A stretch of DNA of 5,034 nt from Verrucomicrobiales bacterium (lineage in GTDB: Bacteria > Verrucomicrobiota > Verrucomicrobiia > Verrucomicrobiales > DEV007): positions 9,005 through 14,038 of the forward strand of contig PAPL01000043.1 of NCBI GenBank assembly GCA_002708885.1. Direction: 5' to 3'. A model generated the notes under the pieces. It was not told the origin of the DNA and searched no databases. It saw nothing but the letters and a program-made list of their open reading frames with translations. The position numbers were made by a program, and so were the translations under genes. Within the stretch, counting starts at the first letter, position 1. The number at the start of each line of letters is the position of its first letter. Below, piece after piece: positions 1-5,034 of this stretch.

Positions 1-60
1 ATGCTAATAATGCAGAAAAAACACTCCAGACATCTGTTTCAATTCGCGATACTCCTTTCA

Positions 61-112
61 CTGATTCATAAAAAAGCATTTTTAAAGGCTCGATCCATCG
101 TTCATGAATCAG
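61..112. repeat. 9-bp inverted repeat in the leader
   Basis: CTGATTCAT at 61-69 and its exact complement ATGAATCAG at 104-112, separated by 34 nt. A second pair, TCCATC at 94-99 and GATGGA at 113-118, overlaps it and could not form at the same time. A 9-bp match at this distance is expected about once by chance in 5 kb, so its meaning is doubtful. Confidence 0.3.
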
Positions 113-132
113 GATGGAACTTATTTATCTAA

Positions 133-195
133 CGATATGCAAAATTCCATTTTATAACTTTATCATTTAATTATAAACATGTTATACCTCATATA
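133..195 (+). promoter_or_regulatory. Probable AT-rich promoter region of the TPM operon
   Basis: This strongly AT-rich stretch directly precedes the first TPM gene. It contains several -10-like hexamers: TATAAC at 153-158, TATAAA at 172-177, and TATACC at 183-188 preceded by TG as in an extended -10. No convincing TTGACA-like -35 sits at the right distance from any of them. The exact start site cannot be chosen. The call rests on composition and position only. Confidence 0.3.
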
Positions 196-199
196 GGAT

Positions 200-1036
200 A
201 TGAAGCGTAATCTTTGCCGGGCATTATCAACTTTATTTTTCTTTCTCGTCATAGAAGAGCCCGGCGCCGCAAATGAAATAGAGAATATCCCCAAGCCGGA
301 TGAACGTGGATTCATTGTTGATCTGGCAAACCTGATAAGTCCAGAAGACGAAGATCATATATGGACTAAAGCCGATGAACTGTTAACGGATACAGCTACT
401 CCGATCATTATCGTCACTATTAATAGAATGTCAGATCATGCGGATCTGCAGAACATGCGCATAGAAAATTTCGCACAGGTTCTCTTCGATCAGTGGGGAA
501 TTGGCCATCTGGAGCTGCCCGGTTTGGAGCCGGAAGATTCCAATAAGGGTGTCCTGTTACTGGTCTCCAAGGGAGACCGTAAGGCCAGGATTGAACTTGG
601 GGCAGGATGGGGAAGGGAAATGGACTGGCGCTGCCAGGAAATCATGAATAGAATCATTGTCCCCGCCTTCAAGGCGCGAGATTTCTCCGGTGGAATTGTT
701 CAGGGCTTTGACAGTCTAGAAGATATGGTACGGAACGGGGTCAATTACTATGGGGACGGGGGCAATTACAATGATGAAATAGTGGGTTACGAAAGGGAAA
801 AAACACTTAATGATTATTTATTCCTTGCCGCAATCATAGTTCTCGTAGTTTTCACAGTCGTTTCAATGGCAAGGAGCGGCACCAATGGCGCTGCATGGAT
901 TTTTTGGTCTACGGTCTTCGGGACCATCTTCTTCATAATTTTAATACTTTCAGACGTAGGAGGAGGAGGGGGATTTTCCGGTGGCTCATACGGTGGTGGA
1001 TCTTCGGGCGGAGGCGGTGCATCGGGGAGCTGGTAA
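200..1036 (+). CDS. Exported, membrane-anchored TPM-domain protein (YgcG-like) with Gly-rich tail
   Basis: A 278-residue protein. Residues 1-24 form a signal peptide (MKRN, a hydrophobic core TLFFFLVI, probable cleavage after GAA). A TPM domain (TLP18.3/Psb32/MOLO-1 fold) spans about 35-178. Its family signatures are RGFIVDLANLIS near 36-47, WGIG at 99-102, and NKGVLLLVSKGDRKARIELGAGWG at 115-138, described here by its ends and core. Two membrane segments follow (about 207-223 and 232-251), then a 25-residue Gly/Ser tail ending GGGGASGSW, a hallmark of bacterial TPM proteins. The TPM domain and tail should both face the periplasm, with R225 in the short cytoplasmic turn. Plant relatives act in photosystem II repair with reported phosphatase activity, and a marine homologue (BA42) binds calcium. 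The function of YgcG-type proteins is unknown. The ATG is fixed by an in-frame TAG at 194-196. AGGA at 195-198 lies only one base from the ATG, too close to be a normal Shine-Dalgarno site. It heads a two-gene operon. Confidence 0.9.
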   Translation: MKRNLCRALSTLFFFLVIEEPGAANEIENIPKPDERGFIVDLANLISPEDEDHIWTKADELLTDTATPIIIVTINRMSDHADLQNMRIENFAQVLFDQWGIGHLELPGLEPEDSNKGVLLLVSKGDRKARIELGAGWGREMDWRCQEIMNRIIVPAFKARDFSGGIVQGFDSLEDMVRNGVNYYGDGGNYNDEIVGYEREKTLNDYLFLAAIIVLVVFTVVSMARSGTNGAAWIFWSTVFGTIFFIILILSDVGGGGGFSGGSYGGGSSGGGGASGSW

Positions 1037-1067
1037 TCAGATAAATTAACTCAAATATTGAAAGAAT

Positions 1068-1742
1068 ATGAAAAGGGCCAGCCAATACTTCACTGATGAA
1101 GAAAAGAAGGAGATTGCTGATGCTGTCTTGGAAGCAGAGACATTAACTTCTGCAGAAATTGTTCCTGTAGCCGCAACGTGTTCTGGCCGTTATGATAGGG
1201 CCGAAGATATTATTGGAGTGTTCTCTGGTATCATTGTAATGATTGTTGTTTGGACCATTACTCCAAATCCCGATACAGGAACTTCAGGCTCATGGAGTGA
1301 TGCGCCTGTTGCCTTATTTCTGGCCATATCGGTCATTGTAGGATTTATCATTGGAGCCGTCATAGGTTCCAAGATCGGCTGGCTTAGAAAATTATTCACG
1401 CCCCGTAGCGAATTATCCAATTCAGTGAAAAATAAAGCTGCTCTCACATTCTTTGATCAGAGGATTCACCACACTTCGAGCGATTCTGGTATGTTATTAT
1501 ATATTTCTTTCTTTGAACGTCAGGCAGTAATAATGGGGGACGAGAGGGTAGAGAAGGAACTGGGCATTGAAGCCATTGAATCACTGTGTTCAAAGTTAAC
1601 ACAATCATTGTCCGATGGTGTAAGGCCCGCAGAATCAATGATCGCTACGATCAATGAAGCGGGACAGCTTCTATCTGAGGTCCTTCCTCAAGGTGCAACA
1701 GAGCAGAATGAGCTGGCAGAGGCTCTGGTTTGTATCGATTAA
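1068..1742 (+). CDS. TPM-domain membrane protein without signal peptide
   Basis: A 224-residue second TPM protein. The N-terminus (FTDEEKKEIADAVLEAE, then TSAEIVPVA, residues 8-35) matches the opening helix and first strand of the cytosolic-type TPM family. Two membrane segments (about 48-64 and 80-101) interrupt the domain, which resumes at about 120-205 with ALTFFDQRIHHTSSDSGMLLYISF, described here by its ends, and RQAVIMGDERV. The loop between the membrane segments (65-79) has no basic residues, while K102, R107, K108 and R113 follow the second segment. By the positive-inside rule both domain halves should lie in the cytoplasm, opposite to the exported TPM protein encoded 31 nt upstream. 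The start is fixed by an in-frame TGA at 1059-1061. Only a weak GAAAG (1060-1064) precedes the ATG, so expression probably depends on the upstream gene. The molecular function is unknown; a phosphatase or folding role is a guess from distant relatives. The family call is firm. Confidence 0.85.
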   Translation: MKRASQYFTDEEKKEIADAVLEAETLTSAEIVPVAATCSGRYDRAEDIIGVFSGIIVMIVVWTITPNPDTGTSGSWSDAPVALFLAISVIVGFIIGAVIGSKIGWLRKLFTPRSELSNSVKNKAALTFFDQRIHHTSSDSGMLLYISFFERQAVIMGDERVEKELGIEAIESLCSKLTQSLSDGVRPAESMIATINEAGQLLSEVLPQGATEQNELAEALVCID

Positions 1743-1829
1743 TTCGCTAAAAACGCAACCAATTAAGCAGGTCACGGTACCCGGAATCAACGATCTGTGG
1801 CTTTCCTTTCGGGTGTTCCAAGGGCCATG
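1743..1829. other. Convergent intergenic gap, no clear terminator
   Basis: These 87 nt separate the convergent TPM operon and sixA. I looked for a GC-rich hairpin followed by a T run on either strand and found none. The best pairings are a 4-bp CCTT/AAGG pair around 1805-1823 and the imperfect CGGTACCCG near 1775. A minus-strand reading frame crosses the gap and ends at a TAG at 1749-1747 (see findings). It is not called as a gene. Confidence 0.5.
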
Positions 1830-2327
1830 TTAAATATCGTGAGGAGTAAAGAACTCAATCAGCTTTCCTGTCCGCTCACCGATCTGACCCCAGAACTCAA
1901 TGTTCAGATCAATCCTAGCAACTGCACATGTAATGAAACGATCTATTGAATCATCACCGGTCAGGTAATAGCATAATTCATGTGAGCCCGGATTATGTGA
2001 TACGATCATCACATGGTCCGTTCCGTCCTCTTCGTTGAGCCTTGAAATGACTTCCTCATAGTCTCTGATAGAAGCGAGGTACAACTGCTCATCATAATGT
2101 AGGAGAGAATCCTCAACACTTATCTCTTTTGCAATGAGTTTTGCCGTTGTGGCAGCCCTCAGAGCAGTGCTGCTAATTATAATATCCGGAATCTTTCCCT
2201 TTTCAGCAATGGCAGAACCGACCCGAGGAGCGGCACTCATTCCCCGATCATTGAGGGGCCTGTCATGATCAGCTACTGAGGTTTCCCATGAGGACTTTGC
2301 GTGCCGTACAATGGTCAGAGTTTTCAT
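1830..2327 (-). CDS. sixA: SixA-type phosphohistidine phosphatase (histidine phosphatase superfamily)
   Basis: A 165-residue protein, close to the roughly 160 residues of E. coli SixA, with no signal peptide, so cytosolic. The opening TIVRHAKSSWE holds the catalytic R8-H9 pair, and H9 would carry the phosphate intermediate. DHDRPLNDRG (20-29) is the conserved SixA loop. SST-LR at 52-57 supplies the second phosphate-binding Arg (R57). E80 in YDEQLY is the probable acid/base, and SHNPG (110-114) gives the second catalytic His, H111. All key residues are present, so the enzyme should be active. E. coli SixA dephosphorylates phosphohistidine on signalling or phosphotransfer proteins (ArcB, and NPr of the nitrogen phosphotransferase system); the partner here is unknown. 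It starts 11 nt after the stop of the secreted-protein gene, with only a weak AGG upstream, and is the last gene of the minus-strand block. A less likely alternative is a histidine phosphatase acting on a small phosphoester. Confidence 0.88.
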   Translation of the reverse strand: MKTLTIVRHAKSSWETSVADHDRPLNDRGMSAAPRVGSAIAEKGKIPDIIISSTALRAATTAKLIAKEISVEDSLLHYDEQLYLASIRDYEEVISRLNEEDGTDHVMIVSHNPGSHELCYYLTGDDSIDRFITCAVARIDLNIEFWGQIGERTGKLIEFFTPHDI

Positions 2328-2338
2328 GGCGAAAGAAC

Positions 2339-3217
2339 CTAATTTTGCTTTGTCTTTTCAGGGAATTCCTTCCTATGCAGTGCAAGCAAAGCAGGAATAT
2401 CATTCGGTAAGAGATACATCTTCCCGCGAATCTTTTTCGTTTCTCCAGGGTCCAATCCTCCGATTCGAAAATCACTGTGTATGCAACGTATCACTCCCTG
2501 AAAAAGTTCCTGATAAGGATCCCAGACACTTGCCATGAGCCACTTCTTATCCCCGGAAACACAGCCTATAATATTCTTGTGAGGAGCTGATGGGTGAAGT
2601 GGCCTGGGATTAACATCATCCCTGTTAACATTTTCCGGACACCAGACCTGACCAGGAACGTATCTGGCCTTTGTGGCCCAGTCCTTGGTCGGTAAGAAAT
2701 CAGGAATGTCATCCTTGTCCTGAAAAATGAAAGATTGTTTGATATAAGCATAGGCATCATCGGTCCGGTCAGCGCCGTGCCCTGTGAACTTACCGACCCT
2801 GATACAAGGTTGCGCCCAGTGCGCTTCGGACACTTTTTCCGTCGGGTTTTCAGCGATCAAGTCAAAGCTGACCCCGGTCCGTGTAGCCCTTATCAGATGA
2901 TCGACCCTGACCCCATCCTCCAAAGTGCATCTTAATTTAATCTCGGTCCTTGCCTCATTAATTGATACTAGTTCTGTCCGGTGGCCTATTGTGGTCTCAT
3001 TCCATGGCCGGTCCGTTGATCCTGGCCTGCAATATGCCTCAAGGTACCATGTATCAATCTTGCCTCCGGGAATTTGAGGATGATAAATACTAAGTATATT
3101 ATCCTTCCAGCCAATCGTAATGTCGCTAATTTCAGATTTGGCCCTCTTTGCTATTCCGGCAAGGATCAACGCAAAAGCGGTAATCCCGATAAAGGCAGAT
3201 CTAAAGAAGCAGGTCAT
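2339..3217 (-). CDS. Secreted or membrane-anchored protein of unknown function, Cys-rich
   Basis: A 292-residue protein that I cannot assign to a characterised family. A hydrophobic stretch at 6-22 after R6 looks like a signal peptide or an uncleaved anchor; the following KRAK makes the cleavage point unclear. The rest alternates short beta-like strands with polar turns and looks like a beta-sandwich or propeller-type domain. Six cysteines lie in the mature part (63, 97, 138, 193, 219, 245), enough for three disulfides. Motif-dense segments are RYVPGQVWCPENVNRDDVNPRP (185-206, given here by its ends), the aromatic-rich WDPYQELFQGVIRC (232-245), and HSDFRIGGLDPGETKKIRGK (247-266). I recall similar motifs in hypothetical proteins of Planctomycetes and Verrucomicrobia, but could not check. 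The ATG overlaps the TGA of the upstream LamG gene as ATGA, which implies translational coupling. An in-frame TAG at 3235-3233 excludes an earlier start. Ligand binding or processing at the surface is inference only. Confidence 0.8.
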   Translation of the reverse strand: MTCFFRSAFIGITAFALILAGIAKRAKSEISDITIGWKDNILSIYHPQIPGGKIDTWYLEAYCRPGSTDRPWNETTIGHRTELVSINEARTEIKLRCTLEDGVRVDHLIRATRTGVSFDLIAENPTEKVSEAHWAQPCIRVGKFTGHGADRTDDAYAYIKQSFIFQDKDDIPDFLPTKDWATKARYVPGQVWCPENVNRDDVNPRPLHPSAPHKNIIGCVSGDKKWLMASVWDPYQELFQGVIRCIHSDFRIGGLDPGETKKIRGKMYLLPNDIPALLALHRKEFPEKTKQN

Positions 3218-5034
3218 TGAGCTAGTCTTATCCTATAAAATTGTTGAATCTTCTGATTCGAGTCAAGATCCGAATAGACTGTCGTTGTTCCATCCGATGC
3301 ACTGACAGTATCAATTGATGTCCAGTCGACCAGATTTTCACTGGCTTCAATTGCATAGGTCTTGCCAGGGACGCTTGACCAAACAATGGAAATACTGGAA
3401 TCCTCCGCAATGGTTATCGATTGGATGCTTAATTTCGAATCTGCACTAAGAGGATCCGTTCCAAGAGCAACCTCATCGCCGTCCGAGAATCCGTCATCAT
3501 CTGTGTCAGGATCATTCGGGTCCGTTCCAAGTTCTATTTCCTGAGACAAGAGAAGACCGTCACTGTCCTGATCAATATCAATTGTAGGTTGCCGGCCAAA
3601 ACTCGCAGCCTCGGCATTGTACTTCGTCTCCACGGTCTGAGGGCTTAAGTGCCTGTCGTAAACTTTGATCAATCCAATTGCCATAGAACCTGCAACAGAA
3701 TTATTACGTGTTCCGTTACCCTCATTCTGAGCACCAATAGTGATCGGCAATGGCCTATTACTTGTGTCGGTAGAATAGATTGCCAGGGGTCCATGACTCT
3801 TCGAATTTACCTCCTCTGAGTTAATGTATAGTGTCGACTGACCTGCACCATTATAAGTATATAAGACGTGGGTCCAAATCGATTCCTCCTCCTTATTTTC
3901 CCAACCTGCCGAATAAGCACCTCCCCAATGCTCAACGCCGCCATATATGTTTTGGGTCCCGTGATTCATTGAATTGAGACCACCTAATGTTCCTGACTGA
4001 CGTCCCCAGGAAATAATAGTTTCCTGAGTCCCTACATCTGGATTATTAACCCAAGCCTCAATTGAGTGTGGATTATTACCAACTAGAGACTCTGAAGCCG
4101 GCGGCCCAGTGAGCCAGTCATTGTTTCCTGAGAGGGTCAGGGCCCTGACACCAGCAACGTCCTCCGCGACAGGGCTATCAAACTCAGGAGTAAAAGTACC
4201 TCCCAAGAGCCCGGCATTCTGCCACTCCGTGACGGGACCAGAATTGAGTCCACGCGCATCAAGTAACAGCACTAGACCGTCTGCTATGATAATGGAAACG
4301 GGAATCACTTTCGGTGAATCGGCCGCATTACCTGCATTAATTGTAATATTTCCATTATAGTTTCCGCTCTGAAGTTCAGAAGTGGCAAATGTCAGAACGT
4401 GTTGCTTCTTATCATCGGGACCAGAAGAGGATCCTTCAAGAGGAGTAATTCCAATCCAGGGTATGTCCGTTGATAATGAATAATTCATAATAACTCCAGA
4501 GTTACTGTTCCAGATATCAAGCGATCCAGTATCTGCATTCTGCCCTTCCCTTGTCGTAACGCTTATGAGATTGGATCCTGTACTGAGTCGGGGACGAATG
4601 ACATTAAGCGTTACTGGTATCTCAAATGGGGAATTGTCAGCCTCAGGGCTCAGTATCTGTATCACGGTTTCATAGGTCCCACCGGGCAAGTCCGCGGCAG
4701 AGAAAGTTATCGTGTGTGTATTTGAATCCGTGAGTCCGTTAGAGGAACCTGAAACAGGATCGACGCTTAACCATGGAACAGTTTCCGAGATCGTATAATT
4801 GAGTGTCTCAATACCAAAGTTTGCGACATTGAAAGTGACCGGATCCGCATTTTCTCCAATCACACTGCCAGACATTAAAGAGCTGATGCTGCTCTCAATT
4901 CTAGCAGCCGTTGGTGGCAGAATACTAATACCTGGAGTTCCTCCTGGATTTTCAGAGATTTCCCAGTTCTTTGGCTCGTTCCCGAACTCATTAACAAAGA
5001 CCCTTTCGATCGAATTTCCTGAACCCTCTGCGAC
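3214..5034 (-). CDS. Multidomain LamG surface protein, start beyond the window
   Basis: 606 codons are visible. The frame is open through the right edge, so the 5' end is missing. Visible order: residues 1-48 are an unassigned part with a GGTPG turn; two BACON-like/Ig-like modules lie at about 49-146 and 151-251; a LamG/concanavalin-A-like lectin domain at about 253-478 runs from DGLVLLLDARG through SIEAWV and WTHVLYTYNGAGQSTLYINSEEV, described by its ends, to MAIGLIKVYDRHLS; DxDxDG calcium-binding repeats lie at about 484-531; and a C-terminal module at 534-606 has WSSVPGKTYAIEASENLVDW and ends FYRIRLAQ. No sortase, PEP-CTERM or autotransporter signal is seen. Such proteins are exported and usually bind glycans or other surface ligands; no catalytic domain lies in the visible part. 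Its TGA overlaps the next gene's ATG by 4 nt. An internal ATG at 4875 is not the start, because the coding signal and the first module continue upstream of it. Confidence 0.85.
   Translation of the reverse strand, partial: VAEGSGNSIERVFVNEFGNEPKNWEISENPGGTPGISILPPTAARIESSISSLMSGSVIGENADPVTFNVANFGIETLNYTISETVPWLSVDPVSGSSNGLTDSNTHTITFSAADLPGGTYETVIQILSPEADNSPFEIPVTLNVIRPRLSTGSNLISVTTREGQNADTGSLDIWNSNSGVIMNYSLSTDIPWIGITPLEGSSSGPDDKKQHVLTFATSELQSGNYNGNITINAGNAADSPKVIPVSIIIADGLVLLLDARGLNSGPVTEWQNAGLLGGTFTPEFDSPVAEDVAGVRALTLSGNNDWLTGPPASESLVGNNPHSIEAWVNNPDVGTQETIISWGRQSGTLGGLNSMNHGTQNIYGGVEHWGGAYSAGWENKEEESIWTHVLYTYNGAGQSTLYINSEEVNSKSHGPLAIYSTDTSNRPLPITIGAQNEGNGTRNNSVAGSMAIGLIKVYDRHLSPQTVETKYNAEAASFGRQPTIDIDQDSDGLLLSQEIELGTDPNDPDTDDDGFSDGDEVALGTDPLSADSKLSIQSITIAEDSSISIVWSSVPGKTYAIEASENLVDWTSIDTVSASDGTTTVYSDLDSNQKIQQFYRIRLAQ
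3217..3435 (-). other. C-terminal module of the LamG protein
   Basis: The last 73 residues start KLSIQSITIAED, contain VWSSVPGKTYAIEAS and ENLVDWTSI, and end QFYRIRLAQ. This 'GKTYxIExSxNLxDW ... FYRIR' pattern recurs at the C-termini of many large secreted proteins of Verrucomicrobiota and relatives. It is a short beta domain. Its place at the extreme C-terminus suggests a sorting or anchoring role, but that is inference. Confidence 0.55.
3442..3585 (-). repeat. DxDxDG calcium-binding (thrombospondin type 3-like) repeats
   Basis: Two acidic repeats of 22 codons, each ending LGTDP. The second (DTDDDGFSDGDE) is canonical. In the first (DQDSDGLLLSQE) the usual second-loop Asp is Leu and the Asp before the final Glu is Gln, so calcium binding there is probably weaker. 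At DNA level an 11-bp direct repeat, tccgttccaag on the plus strand, recurs at 3455-3465 and 3521-3531. The segment forms a rigid calcium-stabilised spacer between LamG and the C-terminal module. Confidence 0.75.
3601..4278 (-). other. LamG / concanavalin-A-like lectin domain
   Basis: About 226 residues beginning GLVLLLDARGLNSG. Typical family features are the early 'LxLDA' strand, SIEAWVNNPD, an IISWG strand, WTHVLYTYNGAG, TLYINSEEV, and the closing AIGLIKVYDRHLSPQTVETKYN. These mark the jelly-roll fold used for binding sugars or proteins, often with calcium. The ligand cannot be read from the sequence. Confidence 0.8.
4282..4584 (-). other. BACON-like module 2 of the LamG protein
   Basis: About 101 residues repeating module 1: NYSLSTDIPWIGITP followed by EGSSSG, then HVLTFATSELQSGNYNG and IPVSIII. 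Identity to module 1 is partial and DNA similarity is low, so the duplication is old. It leads directly into the LamG domain. Confidence 0.6.
4597..4890 (-). other. BACON-like module 1 of the LamG protein
   Basis: About 98 residues, a beta-rich module with the motif NYTISETVPWLSVDP followed by SGSSNG. It ends in the strand pair TYETVIQI and IPVTLNV. The pattern (Trp-containing 'pWl-v-p-G' core, then a T-rich strand) fits the BACON / Ig-like fold that often precedes carbohydrate-active or lectin domains. It aligns with the next module at a spacing of 105 residues. Confidence 0.6.

Larger units (their letters stand above)
1..199. other. Leader region with no firm gene; frames open at the left edge
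   Basis: This is the stretch before the first TPM gene. Three frames run open into the left edge and none can be confirmed. Plus frame 3 ends at a TAA at 69-71 (22 visible residues, ending DTPFTDS). Plus frame 1 ends at a TAA at 130-132. A minus-strand frame has an ATG at 79-77 (starts MLFYESVKGVSRIETDVW) and is open to position 1. None has a clear ribosome binding site or a family I recognise. LemA genes often sit next to TPM genes, but none of these tails looks like the end of LemA. A perfect 9-bp inverted repeat lies at 61-69 and 104-112. From about 133 the sequence is very AT-rich and probably holds the promoter. Confidence 0.4.

Overview
The window carries two gene blocks that converge near position 1790. 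Base composition looks moderate by eye (not counted). Shine-Dalgarno sequences are weak throughout. The large minus-strand surface protein combines BACON-like modules, a LamG domain, calcium-binding DxDxDG repeats and a C-terminal module ending in 'FYRIRLAQ'. That combination is typical of the Verrucomicrobiota and relatives in the PVC group, so a marine or free-living verrucomicrobial-type bacterium is the best guess. No taxonomic marker gene is present, so this is inference.

Layout: positions 1-199 are a leader with an AT-rich stretch (about 133-195) just before the first gene, and nothing in it can be called firmly. On the plus strand are two TPM-domain genes in tandem (200-1036 and 1068-1742, 31 nt apart). 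The first product is exported and has a Gly-rich tail ending in ASGSW. The second is a membrane protein with no signal peptide. Positions 1743-1829 are the convergent intergenic gap. The minus strand, read from the right edge leftwards, holds a multidomain LamG surface protein whose start lies beyond the window (3214-5034), a secreted protein of unknown function overlapping it by 4 nt (2339-3217), and a SixA-type histidine phosphatase 11 nt further on (1830-2327). The tight spacing suggests one transcript.

How the genes work together: the two TPM proteins probably act at the same cytoplasmic membrane, predicted with their TPM domains on opposite faces. In the minus-strand block, the LamG protein and the unknown secreted protein are probably made together through translational coupling and act outside the cytoplasm, perhaps in binding or processing polysaccharide or surface material. 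SixA would be a cytosolic passenger or regulator. The most notable item is the uncharacterised secreted protein: six cysteines in its mature part, a dense set of conserved-looking motifs, and translational coupling to a surface protein. No mobile element, CRISPR array, tRNA or rRNA was found.
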